Shown: positions 19,165 to 28,666 of the stretch, one piece after another
Position numbering within the stretch: position 1 is the stretch's first letter
How the letters are laid out: every line of letters starts with the position of its first letter
Assembly (NCBI GenBank): GCA_965221205.1
Contig: OZ244870.1
Location: 1,426,001-1,490,000, forward strand
Origin: CBDFMG01 sp965221205 [NCBI: bacterium]
Lineage (GTDB): Bacteria > SM23-31
Reading direction: 5' to 3'
DNA length: 64,000 nt
Translations under genes and position numbers: made by a program
Notes under the pieces: generated by a model
Told to the model about the DNA's origin: nothing
Databases searched by the model: none
What the model saw: the letters and a program-made list of their open reading frames with translations, nothing else

Positions 19165-20317
19165 CAGCGAAGGCGAGTACACTGGCGGTGAGGATCCCTA
19201 CACTCGTATCCTCGACCTTAACGGCAGCTATGTGCTTCCCGGGTTCTGGAACATGCATTCCCATTTGTCCGATTTACACCCCGATGTTAATAATATTTTG
19301 GGAACTGAACCAGTGCTTCCGGCGGCAATTCGTTCTGGAAGAAACGCAATGGACGCTCTCAAAAGAGGTTTCACTTCTTTACGAATGACCGGCGAACGTG
19401 ATTATATAGATGTCGCCTGGAGAGACGCTTTTAACGCCGGTGTGTTTGTCGGACCTCGCATTTTCGCTTCGGGGAAAATACTTACAGCTACGGAAGGTAA
19501 TGCGTGGGAAGCTGAATGGCCTGCGGCAGTATTTATTGACGGCCCGTATGAAATGAGAAAGGCAATAAGGGAAAATATAAAAAGAGGTGTTGATTTTATC
19601 AAGCTTTCATCAAATAGTATGGAGAAAGATGAAATTGTCGAAGCGATACGAATAGCACATAAAGCCGGATTACGGGTAACAGCAGACATTGATGATCCTA
19701 TGGCGCGGATAGCCGTGGAAGCAGGTATTGATTGTATCGAACACGGTACCCCTTTGACCGATGAAACAATCAATCTGATGGCTGAAAAAGGAACCTTTTT
19801 CGACCCGACAATGGCATGTTATCTCAGTACCGAATATATTGTTGACCGTGAATCGCACATTGCCGACATCGGACTCAACGAAGACCCGGTAATTATCGAA
19901 GGGAGGATCGCTGTTTCGAATGCCGACCTCAGACCCCATAGGAACGCTGTGAAACAGCGGGAAATCCTTATGAAAGCTGTCAAAGCTGGAGTAAAGATCA
20001 TTACTGGAAGCGATACCAACCCGCTTGGAGAGATCGGTCTGCTGGAAATAGAGCAGCTTGTGTTTTCCGGATTAACAGAAATGCAGGCGCTCATCGCCGC
20101 CACGCGAAACTGCGCTGATATGGTTGATGTACTTGATGACCTTGGAACTATCGAAGAAGGAAAACTAGCCGATCTGATCGTCGTTGAGGACAATCCTCTC
20201 AAACACATTTCGAACATTAGAACACTCAAAATGGTCTTCAAAGACGGTCTGCCCGTTAACTTGGAAAAGAATGAAGGACAGGCCAGTTTTTGGGAGTTGT
20301 ATTTTACTAAGAAGTGA
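18977..20317 (+). CDS. Secreted amidohydrolase, imidazolonepropionase-like, copy 1 (lacks one metal-site His)
   Basis: 446 residues with a signal peptide (FSIFVVMFLFPGQVYSQ). Amidohydrolase landmarks are HSHL (about 94), FIKLSS with the bridging-type Lys (about 208), IEHG (about 254) and ITGSDTNP with the catalytic Asp (about 343). The family hydrolyses amide or related C-N bonds, often in dipeptides, at a metal centre. Where the paralogue and relatives have a His (TAHAS), this copy has TADID, so a metal ligand seems replaced by Asp. Activity may be altered or lost. GAGG at 18965-18968 favours ATG 18977. Its first 62 codons belong to the 2-kb repeat. Confidence 0.88.
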   Translation: MKIFMKSYFSIFVVMFLFPGQVYSQNTGEIRTILTNCNVIDCTGNPIMEDMTIVITGNRITEISEGEYTGGEDPYTRILDLNGSYVLPGFWNMHSHLSDLHPDVNNILGTEPVLPAAIRSGRNAMDALKRGFTSLRMTGERDYIDVAWRDAFNAGVFVGPRIFASGKILTATEGNAWEAEWPAAVFIDGPYEMRKAIRENIKRGVDFIKLSSNSMEKDEIVEAIRIAHKAGLRVTADIDDPMARIAVEAGIDCIEHGTPLTDETINLMAEKGTFFDPTMACYLSTEYIVDRESHIADIGLNEDPVIIEGRIAVSNADLRPHRNAVKQREILMKAVKAGVKIITGSDTNPLGEIGLLEIEQLVFSGLTEMQALIAATRNCADMVDVLDDLGTIEEGKLADLIVVEDNPLKHISNIRTLKMVFKDGLPVNLEKNEGQASFWELYFTKK

Positions 20318-20449
20318 GAGACAAATATGACAGTTCTTCGTTGTCGCTCAACATCAACCGCATCGAGAGGGGGACAGCACATCGTCAGGACAAGTTGGAT
20401 AGTAATTAATAGCAGTATTATTTTTTTCAGTCAGAGAAACAATTATATA

Positions 20450-20908
20450 TTACTCATTAAAATAAACTTGTTCCATCTCAATCCACCCATTCGATCCAGG
20501 AAGGGAAATCTGCATCGGATCGCAAACCTTTAACCATTCTATATTTCTGGGCTCTAATGCCAGTTTTTCCATATCACTTTCAAAATCATCCCCTGTGTAT
20601 TCATAATATCCAAATTCGTACCATTTCCCTTCAATCTGTTGAAGAAAAATGGAGAAATTTCTCATATTATATTGTGTCAAAAGATCTCTTACTCCCGGAT
20701 TAGAATCGGCATGCAATTTTTTGTATTCTTCTAGCATATCTGGCTTGATGCCAATGATCATTCCAACTCGTTTCACACTCTCTATCGCTTGAAATTCTCC
20801 CGTATCATCTGATATTTCATTAGTGCTCGTGTTCTGAGAACACATAATACCCGAAATAAGGACTATTACTATCAGAAACAGTATACATGTAGCTTTTATC
20901 AGATGCAT
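20450..20908 (-). CDS. L-rhamnose/L-fucose mutarotase-like lipoprotein
   Basis: 152 residues. A lipoprotein-type leader (hydrophobic core ending SGIMCSQ) precedes a ferredoxin-like domain of the RhaM family (DUF718): VGMIIGIKPDMLEEYKKLHA, then NMRNFSIFL, GYYEYTGDDFESDMEKLA and LKVCDP. RhaM enzymes interconvert alpha and beta anomers of L-rhamnose and related 6-deoxysugars. Being exported and last in the operon with a GH29 fucosidase, it may act on released L-fucose outside the cytoplasm. It could also be a non-catalytic relative. Confidence 0.8.
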   Translation of the reverse strand: MHLIKATCILFLIVIVLISGIMCSQNTSTNEISDDTGEFQAIESVKRVGMIIGIKPDMLEEYKKLHADSNPGVRDLLTQYNMRNFSIFLQQIEGKWYEFGYYEYTGDDFESDMEKLALEPRNIEWLKVCDPMQISLPGSNGWIEMEQVYFNE

Positions 20909-20970
20909 ATTTATTCCTTTCTGGTCATAAGGATGTATAGGGTTTTACTATGCAACTTTAATATCATCTG

Positions 20971-22386
20971 TTATCTTGCCTTGTCAACATCAAGTACTAC
21001 AACAGAATTCATAGGATCCCACGCCCGTCCGTCCAGAGTAACAACTATGTAAGCGTTACCTTCTATTGCAACTTTGAAATTTTTCCGAGGGATGCTTCTT
21101 AGAGCATAGGCTTGTATTGGACGGCGTCGCACAGTGTCTAACACCAACCTTCCATCATCAGGCCAGTCGAATACATGCAGGAACAGTCGCGTTGTACCGT
21201 CCGGAAGGATCTTATGGGTGATTCTTCCCCACTCGGGCTGCCCCCACTGAGTGCCCTTTGTCCTATAGATACTTTCACCGTATTTTTTAAGCCAATCTCC
21301 TCCTCCAAGGAGGGCATCAACCGACTCCTCGGGAATTATACCTTCGGGTGTTGGTCCGACGTTCAGCAAGTAATTTCCGCCCATACTGGCTATGTGGGCG
21401 AGATTTTGAACCACATCTTCTGCGCTCATAAAGTCAGGTCTGTCTTCGCGGTACATCCAGGAGCCATTCATTGTGGTATTTACCTCGAAATTATGAAAAG
21501 TCGAAATATCACCCAGTTTCGGGTAATACCCTTCGGGAGTCAAATAATCCATCGTTCCATGTGCAAACCGGTCATTAAAAATTACATCGGGCTGGATTGA
21601 ACGTATCATATCCATGATTTCATAAGCGTGAATCAGTTTTGGATGTTCTTCAACATAGAATTCCAACGGACCGTCACCTTCGGTCATAAATGCACCGCCG
21701 TCATCAGAAAAGAATATGTCTATCTGTCCGTAATCGGTGAACAGTTCACGGATCTGATTTTTCATATATACGATGTATTTTTCAAGGTCAGCATCAGGTT
21801 TCGGATAGTAGTGCTGGTTTCGGTACCACTTCGCGGGAAATTCGGGATGATGCATATCGGTAACAGAATAATAGATACCCAGCCGTATACCTGCTTTCAG
21901 ACAAGCATCCGCCAGTTCTTTCAGCGGGTCCCGGCCGAAAGGAGTAAAATCCGTTATATCGTATTCGGTATATTTGGAGTCGTACATACTGAAGCCATTA
22001 TGGTGCTTGGTGATATACACGATGTATTTCATTCCAGCATTCCGCGCAATATCGACCCATTCTTCAGCATCGAAATCCACCGGATTCAACACCAGACCCC
22101 GTTGTAGTAATTCGTCATAGTTTCTCCATCCTCTATCCTCTGGAGTTCTCGGCAGGGCATCGGGCCCCCAATGGATAAACATTCCGTAACGGGCATCGTG
22201 CCACCATTCCATCCTGTTATCCATAGACGGATTCCAGTCAGGACGGATCTCGATCATTTGGCCCGACCCCAGATTCTGATCCGGATAATCAGGTACCTGG
22301 GCTAGTACAGATGTTGCCGCTACATAAAGCAAGAAAATGCAAAACAAAACACTGCGAAATACTAATTTTGATAATAGAGCACTCAT
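20971..22386 (-). CDS. GH29 alpha-L-fucosidase
   Basis: 471 residues with a signal peptide (LYVAATSVLAQ). GH29 landmarks are WWHDARYGMFIHWGP (about 60-75), YIVYITKHHNGFSMYDSKYT (about 120-140), FGRDPLKELADACLKAGIRL and FFSDDGGAF (about 224-232), which holds the likely nucleophile Asp. The usual context is WFDGG, so this is a slightly unusual variant. It is a retaining exo-fucosidase family. AAAGGAGG precedes ATG 22386. It is transcribed with the dehydrogenases and SSS symporter upstream and the mutarotase-like gene downstream. Confidence 0.92.
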   Translation of the reverse strand: MSALLSKLVFRSVLFCIFLLYVAATSVLAQVPDYPDQNLGSGQMIEIRPDWNPSMDNRMEWWHDARYGMFIHWGPDALPRTPEDRGWRNYDELLQRGLVLNPVDFDAEEWVDIARNAGMKYIVYITKHHNGFSMYDSKYTEYDITDFTPFGRDPLKELADACLKAGIRLGIYYSVTDMHHPEFPAKWYRNQHYYPKPDADLEKYIVYMKNQIRELFTDYGQIDIFFSDDGGAFMTEGDGPLEFYVEEHPKLIHAYEIMDMIRSIQPDVIFNDRFAHGTMDYLTPEGYYPKLGDISTFHNFEVNTTMNGSWMYREDRPDFMSAEDVVQNLAHIASMGGNYLLNVGPTPEGIIPEESVDALLGGGDWLKKYGESIYRTKGTQWGQPEWGRITHKILPDGTTRLFLHVFDWPDDGRLVLDTVRRRPIQAYALRSIPRKNFKVAIEGNAYIVVTLDGRAWDPMNSVVVLDVDKAR

Positions 22387-22492
22387 AATTGCCTCCTTTT
22401 AATATTTAGTTTTTATAAGTCTTTTTATAATAAATTGTACATAGTCATACTAAGTTGAATATTTTGAGTTAAAAGTAAAAAGACAGTAACTA

Positions 22493-23659
22493 CTATCTCT
22501 CATAACACTGATTGAGTAAGTCCAACATTTCATCGTACGTAGCGACACGCGGATTATTTTTGTAATCAGGCAAAACTTGCGAAGCATGTGCCAAGTCTGC
22601 CAATTCAATTTTAGGAATCTTCAACTCTTTAAGATTAATCCACAATCCGATGTTCTTAAGAAACGTATCGAGTTCTTTACAGGACTCATTGGCTGCTGTC
22701 TCATCAGATTCATTATTCAATTCCTTCTTTACAATTCTACCTAGTGTTGCAAATTGCTTAATTGCTGACTTGAATGTATAGCGAGTAAATGAAGGATACA
22801 CCGCTGCAAGTGCTTCAGCGTGTGCCACATGAGGATAAAGACCACCTATTGCCATAGAAATACCATGAGGTAATGTAACACCAGCGTTGGCAATACAAAG
22901 TCCGGCAAGAGTGTCTGCCCAAGCCATTACATCGCGTGCTTCTTTATTCGAGCCGTCTAAAACACATTTTTCTAAATTATGCATCACGAGCCAAATAGCT
23001 TCTTTCGCCACCATATCCGTATAAAGTGATGCATTGCTATGAATATATGACTCAAATGCATGAGTAAAAACATCAAAACCTGTAATCGCTGTCATTCTCG
23101 CAGGTACTGTTACCGTTAATTCCGGGTCAACAATTCCGACTTTTGGAAAAATATTATTATTATAAAGAGCAGATTTACATTTCTCTGATGGATTAGTCAC
23201 AACGGAAACTTGTGTTACATGAGAACCGGTTCCCGAAGTGGTGTTAATCGCTATAACCGGTAGAGTCTTTCTGGTTGGCTGCTTTTCTCTAAACCAAAGG
23301 TAGTCCCAACAGGTACCATCATGTGTGGCTTCAACAGCAATGGCTTTGGCAGTATCCAAACTCGAACCACCGCCAACTCCGAGAATTACGTTTGCTTTAT
23401 GTTTCTTAGCTATATCAGCACCATCAGAAACACAGTCGGTTGTCGGATTGGGTATAACTCCGCTAAAATGTGCAAAATCAACACCAGCCTTACCAAGAGA
23501 GGAGACAATTTTATTGAAAGCTGGCGAAACATTTTGAAAAACTTGGCCGGTTACAATCAGACACCGTTTTCCAAATTGTGATACTACCTCACCAACATCA
23601 TCTACACGACCCCAACCAAATCTGATTTCTGTCGGTTGACCAAAATTAAAATTTTTCAT
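22493..23659 (-). CDS. Iron-containing alcohol dehydrogenase (FucO-like group III)
   Basis: 388 residues, usual length. The N-terminal nucleotide domain has GVGGGSSLDTAKAIA (about 98-112). The metal domain has GFDVFTHAFESYI (about 195-207) and LPHGISMAIGGLYPHVAHAE (about 265-284) with the conserved His ligands. The family reduces aldehydes or oxidises alcohols with NAD(H). In a fucosidase operon, L-lactaldehyde:1,2-propanediol oxidoreductase activity is a reasonable guess, but specificity cannot be read. It lies 20 bases after the Zn-ADH gene. Confidence 0.9.
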   Translation of the reverse strand: MKNFNFGQPTEIRFGWGRVDDVGEVVSQFGKRCLIVTGQVFQNVSPAFNKIVSSLGKAGVDFAHFSGVIPNPTTDCVSDGADIAKKHKANVILGVGGGSSLDTAKAIAVEATHDGTCWDYLWFREKQPTRKTLPVIAINTTSGTGSHVTQVSVVTNPSEKCKSALYNNNIFPKVGIVDPELTVTVPARMTAITGFDVFTHAFESYIHSNASLYTDMVAKEAIWLVMHNLEKCVLDGSNKEARDVMAWADTLAGLCIANAGVTLPHGISMAIGGLYPHVAHAEALAAVYPSFTRYTFKSAIKQFATLGRIVKKELNNESDETAANESCKELDTFLKNIGLWINLKELKIPKIELADLAHASQVLPDYKNNPRVATYDEMLDLLNQCYER

Positions 23660-23679
23660 GTTGATTCTTAAATTTTCTA

Positions 23680-24699
23680 TTATAAGTCTATCATGATTTT
23701 TAGACTTTTATCACCTTGTTCGTCGATAAAATCGTACGCTGCCATGTATTGTTCAAAAGGAAAATGTCTGGTAACCAGCGGTTCTGTAATCACTTCACCT
23801 TTAGCAAGTAGTTCAACTGCTTTCAGATAATCATCGTGTTTATACATTAAAGTTCCGATAATATTCAGTTCTCGATCTCCAACAATAGACATATCAATTC
23901 TCGGTTTTTTGCCAAAAACACCAAGAACAATGAAGATACCCCCTTTATTAATGGCATCTACTCCGGCATCCATAGTTGCTTCAACACCAACCGCTTCGAA
24001 AGCCACCTCAAAGCCCTCATCTCCAAAAACGCGGGTAGATGCATCAATGAGTGATTCTTTATTTGCGTTGGATGTTTCAGCAATTCCACATTTCCTGGCA
24101 ATGTCAAGGCGGAAATCGCTCAAATCTGTTATTAATATTTTTTTTGCACCCCGGCATTTTGCCACCTGTGCTACCAGATTTCCAATGGGACCTGCTCCTA
24201 AAACGACAATGTTTTTCCCTGTTATATCTCCTGCCCTTTGCGTTGAATGTACTGCTACGGATGTTGGCTCTACGAGAGCACCTTGTTCAAATGTTATTGA
24301 ATCAGGTAAAGGTACCATGTTTTCCTGTTTTATTATGAATAATTCCTGTGCACATCCTGGGGCTTGAAATCCCTGTACTTTCAATGTATCACAAATGTTG
24401 TAGTCACCTCGTAAACATGGGGGACATTTGCCGCACACTATCTGTGGTCTTGCAGTAGCATTCATTCCAGGTTTAACATTTGTAACACCCGTACCGACAT
24501 TTTCAACAACACCGGAAAACTCATGACCTTGTACCACAGGGTAAGATGTAAATGGGTGCTGGCCGTGATTTACATGAACATCCGAACCACAGACACCGAT
24601 CCGCTTGATCCGCAATAATATTTCACCCTGATCTAAGACAGGCTCAGGAACTTCCTGAAACTCTATTGTACCCGGTTCTTTCATTATAGCCTGCCGCAT
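23680..24699 (-). CDS. Zinc-dependent medium-chain dehydrogenase (sugar/threonine dehydrogenase-like)
   Basis: 339 residues. Catalytic zinc site GVCGSDVH (about 36-43) and GHEFSG (about 58); structural zinc Cys cluster CGKCPPCLRGDYNIC (about 89-103); Rossmann motif VLGAGPIGNLVAQVAK (about 166-181). The family oxidises polyols, sugars or threonine with NAD(P). With its neighbours it may oxidise L-fucose or a derivative. AAGGAAA precedes ATG 24699. Length and key residues are normal. Confidence 0.92.
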   Translation of the reverse strand: MRQAIMKEPGTIEFQEVPEPVLDQGEILLRIKRIGVCGSDVHVNHGQHPFTSYPVVQGHEFSGVVENVGTGVTNVKPGMNATARPQIVCGKCPPCLRGDYNICDTLKVQGFQAPGCAQELFIIKQENMVPLPDSITFEQGALVEPTSVAVHSTQRAGDITGKNIVVLGAGPIGNLVAQVAKCRGAKKILITDLSDFRLDIARKCGIAETSNANKESLIDASTRVFGDEGFEVAFEAVGVEATMDAGVDAINKGGIFIVLGVFGKKPRIDMSIVGDRELNIIGTLMYKHDDYLKAVELLAKGEVITEPLVTRHFPFEQYMAAYDFIDEQGDKSLKIMIDL

Positions 24700-24829
24700 T
24701 TTTGTTTCCTTGAATAGAGGTTAGAGATTAAGTTGCCAAATCAGCTATATTGTTGACAGAGTATAGCGACTATCCTCAAAATAGCAGCACCTTCTTTGAC
24801 CATTTTATCCGTCTCGACGACCTTATGCG

Positions 24830-26479
24830 CTAACGAAATAAGTAGTATAATATAATTATGACTACAAACAGAAAAACAGAAATTGACCGCAGATCCATTA
24901 TGCCGGTCAGTTTATTGTTGGTTACTGCTTTCAGAGGATGTTCCCAGCAAAGATTTTCGATTTGTTCCGCCGCCGGTTTTGGCGTCAGCAAGCTAACAGA
25001 CACGTAAACCACGCTGCAGAAGCAGAATAACCACCACCCTACCTGCATAAACGGAATACCCCACAAGTCGGTTACGATTCGCAAATCACCGACCAGCGGT
25101 TTGAAAGGCAGATCTATCACAAAGTATATACTGCCTACTATTAAACCGGAGATAAGAGTTATCAGGGCAGCTTCCTTTGTGCCACGAGACCAAAAGACAC
25201 CCCAGATAAAAACACAGGTAATTGCCGGCGCAAAAATCATAGGTATCTTGTTTATAGCAACGAAGATACTTTCGAACCTGCCACCCTGGGTCGACCATAA
25301 CATCGCCAGGATCATAACCACAACAGCACTGATGCGGCCAATGAAAACCTGGGTTTGATCATTCGTAGAAGGGCGGATGCGTTTGACAATATCCACTGCA
25401 ACCAGAGTAGCAGAACTGTTAAGAGCTCCGGCTATCGTACTCATTAGTGCAGCAAGTAAACCAGCCGCAACTATACCTTTCAAGCCGGAAGGCAGGAGCT
25501 GCTCAATCAGCACCGGCAATGTGCTGTTGTTGTCCGTGCCGATAATGTCCTTAAAGAGAACATATCCTATTACACCCGGGAAGACCATGATGAAAACGGG
25601 GAGAATTTTCAGAAAGCCGGCAAAAATAGGACCGCTCTGGGCGTGGAACTGACTTTTGGCACCCAATACTCTCTGTACAATGGTTTGATCAGTACACCAA
25701 TACCAGATGCCCAATATCGGATACCCCAGCAATACCGAGAGCCAGGAAAACTCATTCAAGATACCCTGTTCATTGTGGATGGGATGAATCATGCTCATTT
25801 GGCGAGGCTTGATCGCTTCCTGGAATTGTTGCAGCGATTCAATGCCGTGCTCCGGCAGAGCAAATATCGCAGCGATGGTTACCGCCACAGCACCCAGCAA
25901 GAGTACAAAAGTCTGGACTGTTTCGGTTACCACCACTGCCTTCAGTCCACCAAGAACAGTATAGATTGCAGTTATGACCGATATGATTACAATCGAATAA
26001 ATCACATCAATGTTGAAAAAATACTCGAAAACTTTTGCGCCAGCATACAGGCTGATACCTATATGGATTAACATCGCAGACAATACTGATATGAAAGCAA
26101 GGGCTGTTCTTGAACCGGGACTGTACCGTTTCTCGAGGTATTCCGGCAGAGTAGTGATCTTGCTTCTGAAATAAAACGGTGCAAAGATCAGCCCCAAAAT
26201 AATCAAACAAAACGCGGCCATCCATTCAAAATTTCCTATTACAAGCCCAATCCTATATCCGTCGGAAGCCAGACCGACCAGGTGGATAGTTGAAATGTTT
26301 GTGGCAAACAATGCCGCACCGACCATTATCCAACCCAGAGATCTGCCCGCCAGGAAATATTCATTACTCGTTGTTTGCCGTTTATGGCTTGCTATGATAC
26401 CGATAGCCAATATTCCGATAAGGTAGACGATTATGATTATCAAATCGATGGTGGGAATTGCAATTCCTGAATCTGACAT
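24830..26479 (-). CDS. Sodium:solute symporter (SSS family, sugar type)
   Basis: 549 residues with about 13-14 membrane segments. The N-terminus contains TTSNEYFLAGRSLGW and ATNISTIHLVGLAS, typical of SSS/SGLT sugar transporters; a central QTIVQRVLGAK segment and AGLLAALMSTIAGALNSSAT (with the conserved sodium-site Ser residues) follow. It imports a solute with Na+. In an operon with GH29, dehydrogenases and a mutarotase-like protein, L-fucose or a fucose-containing oligosaccharide is likely. Confidence 0.92.
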   Translation of the reverse strand: MSDSGIAIPTIDLIIIIVYLIGILAIGIIASHKRQTTSNEYFLAGRSLGWIMVGAALFATNISTIHLVGLASDGYRIGLVIGNFEWMAAFCLIILGLIFAPFYFRSKITTLPEYLEKRYSPGSRTALAFISVLSAMLIHIGISLYAGAKVFEYFFNIDVIYSIVIISVITAIYTVLGGLKAVVVTETVQTFVLLLGAVAVTIAAIFALPEHGIESLQQFQEAIKPRQMSMIHPIHNEQGILNEFSWLSVLLGYPILGIWYWCTDQTIVQRVLGAKSQFHAQSGPIFAGFLKILPVFIMVFPGVIGYVLFKDIIGTDNNSTLPVLIEQLLPSGLKGIVAAGLLAALMSTIAGALNSSATLVAVDIVKRIRPSTNDQTQVFIGRISAVVVMILAMLWSTQGGRFESIFVAINKIPMIFAPAITCVFIWGVFWSRGTKEAALITLISGLIVGSIYFVIDLPFKPLVGDLRIVTDLWGIPFMQVGWWLFCFCSVVYVSVSLLTPKPAAEQIENLCWEHPLKAVTNNKLTGIMDLRSISVFLFVVIIILYYLFR

Positions 26480-26527
26480 ATTGCACTTTCTTGATAAAAA
26501 GAGAGAGTTTAGTTCACTGATCGATTT

Positions 26528-28666
26528 TTATCGCGTAACCGGTGAAAGGGTAAATGTTAAGGAACTTCTCGCTTCCTTTTTAATCCAGACGATCAGATCT
26601 ATACCTTCGGAAGTCTGCCGGTGACCAAATCGAAAGTCTTTTTCACGCTCAATCCTTGACCCATTCAACATCAAAGCTGCACCAGCATTTCCCCAGTTTT
26701 TGATGACAAACGAAGGATTGATAATTGGCTGGTTTCTGCTTCCTGTGAGTTCAATAATCAGGTCATTTGGACTATCAGTATTGATACAAGATAATACGTA
26801 AGCGCGTTGATACTTATCATATCCGCCATCTAGATACTCTGCGCTTTTGAGTAACAATTCTGCCGGTTTGATCCACGAGCGTGCCAAAAGTGCCAGTTCT
26901 CCGGCTTTTTGTTCGGTAAGACCGTAAAGAGAAACAGACAGGTATGAATCGCCCTCACCTTTTACAACAAGAGGATGTCCTTCTGCCAGCGCGGAGTGAG
27001 AAGGGCGATCGACATTTGTAGCATCTCTTCCATCGTTCGGCAATAGACCGGTCGGCCAATGGTTCCACCATGGAAAATGGGACCACTCGTCACGTATTCC
27101 CCATGGGAAAGCCAGTATTTCACTTCCCGATTCAAATATAATATACGGTTTATAATTTGCCTTCAGGTTCGTCATCTGGATATTGGCGTTTGCAGGTTTG
27201 TCATAGGGAGCAGGAGGCCCATTTTCCCATGAATAGGTATGAGTCTCACCATCCATATTCGCAAGGGTTAATGCTCCGATCTCGACATTGTCTTCTGGTT
27301 TTGTACCGGGCTGATTAAAGAATATTGTCTCCTGCCACTGATGAATGTTCTCATCCGCCCATAACACCTGTTTACGGACAACAACACGGTCGGGATAAAT
27401 AGTAAAATACTCGTCTGCCCACGAACCCCAGCCAGTCTCAGGATTCTCGCCGGTAATCTGATACAGTATATTCGTTATCGCATAACGCCAGTGAACAACA
27501 ATCCTGGCATCGTTGTTTTCAATGATTCTTACGTGTGAATACCTATTTTGTTTGTCCGCCATGTGTTCAGAACTGCCCCAGCCCGACCTGCCGCTCCACA
27601 ATTCAATACTTTGATCACCCATCCACAGTCCGTTCTCAGTGACATAACTGGCACCATAGTTTACTCCTCTCCAGAAGACTACCTTAACCGGCGAATCATC
27701 AAATGTAACAACGACATCTGCATAGTCACCCGCTCTCCATAGCTCATCCCAGGTATTACTGTATTCAAGTTTTGTATAGTATGCACCAAATTCATTTTTG
27801 TTCTCAGAAACTGAGGGGAATGACCGCCATGACAAAGGCTGTGGTTCTTTCAGTGTGATAAGCCTAAACGATTTATTTACCTCATCAGGACTCAATGCCC
27901 TATTATAAAGCTTCACTTCGTCGATACGACCGTCAATGACCATGTTGGATAACGATTTTCGGGATGGTTCTCTGTTGGTGAACAAAGGGTACATCTTTTG
28001 GTGGCTTTTACCAATGAAGAGTTTCAATGTGTTTTTCGGCTGTGGGAGCAGTTTGCCTTCAGGTGTATAGACCGCTTCACCAACCGGCGACATTGAACCT
28101 TGGAAAAATTGAGTTCCTGCTGCTTCCCCGTTGATATAAACAGTCAATCCTTTGCCTTGTTCAAAGGTGCCCGCAATATGTGTCCACCGTAACAACGGGA
28201 TCTTTGCATCGGAGACACATTTACGCCAATCATCATTGACCGCCACATGAAAGCCGACCTGACCCAAAGCATTGATACCAAAAAAATAACCCCCGCGATG
28301 GTCAACTTCATGAGACACGACAGCCGTCCAGTTCCAGGGGTATGTCTGCGGGGCTATCCAGGCTTCAATGGTGAAAGAACCTTCAAACATCGGGACATGA
28401 TCAACTTCTCTGACAACATGGGTTGTATACCCGTCAAACTGTATTGAATTGCCGGTCACACCCCCGACATGCTTATAGTTACCCCGAAGAGAATCTTCGA
28501 TTTTGCTTGCTTTGTCAAATACGGTTTCACCCGAATTTTCGTCAAAACTCCACCAGGCTACCGGACCGGTCTCCTGCGCTGGTGCAGGGAGTATTGAGAA
28601 TAGTAAAATAAATACGATCACAACCTTGTGTATAAGAATATTGTACATTGCCTCTAACCACCGCAT
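26528..28666 (-). CDS. Secreted LamG-domain protein, copy 2
   Basis: 712 residues. Residues 1-512 are identical to the copy at 16539-18674: signal peptide, LamG domain and most of the unidentified second domain. The last 200 differ (for example FPWWNHWPTGLLPNDGRDAT against FHWRNHWPVSRIPNDSRSVT) apart from short identical islands. It is first gene of the SSS/dehydrogenase/GH29 operon, the same position as copy 1 in its own operon, which suggests the two proteins serve related substrates with differences in the C-terminal part. Function is not established. Confidence 0.85.
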   Translation of the reverse strand: MRWLEAMYNILIHKVVIVFILLFSILPAPAQETGPVAWWSFDENSGETVFDKASKIEDSLRGNYKHVGGVTGNSIQFDGYTTHVVREVDHVPMFEGSFTIEAWIAPQTYPWNWTAVVSHEVDHRGGYFFGINALGQVGFHVAVNDDWRKCVSDAKIPLLRWTHIAGTFEQGKGLTVYINGEAAGTQFFQGSMSPVGEAVYTPEGKLLPQPKNTLKLFIGKSHQKMYPLFTNREPSRKSLSNMVIDGRIDEVKLYNRALSPDEVNKSFRLITLKEPQPLSWRSFPSVSENKNEFGAYYTKLEYSNTWDELWRAGDYADVVVTFDDSPVKVVFWRGVNYGASYVTENGLWMGDQSIELWSGRSGWGSSEHMADKQNRYSHVRIIENNDARIVVHWRYAITNILYQITGENPETGWGSWADEYFTIYPDRVVVRKQVLWADENIHQWQETIFFNQPGTKPEDNVEIGALTLANMDGETHTYSWENGPPAPYDKPANANIQMTNLKANYKPYIIFESGSEILAFPWGIRDEWSHFPWWNHWPTGLLPNDGRDATNVDRPSHSALAEGHPLVVKGEGDSYLSVSLYGLTEQKAGELALLARSWIKPAELLLKSAEYLDGGYDKYQRAYVLSCINTDSPNDLIIELTGSRNQPIINPSFVIKNWGNAGAALMLNGSRIEREKDFRFGHRQTSEGIDLIVWIKKEARSSLTFTLSPVTR

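Noticed and set aside
21628-22107. 159-codon plus-strand reading opposite GH29
   Set aside because: Shadow of the GH29 gene, no start signals.
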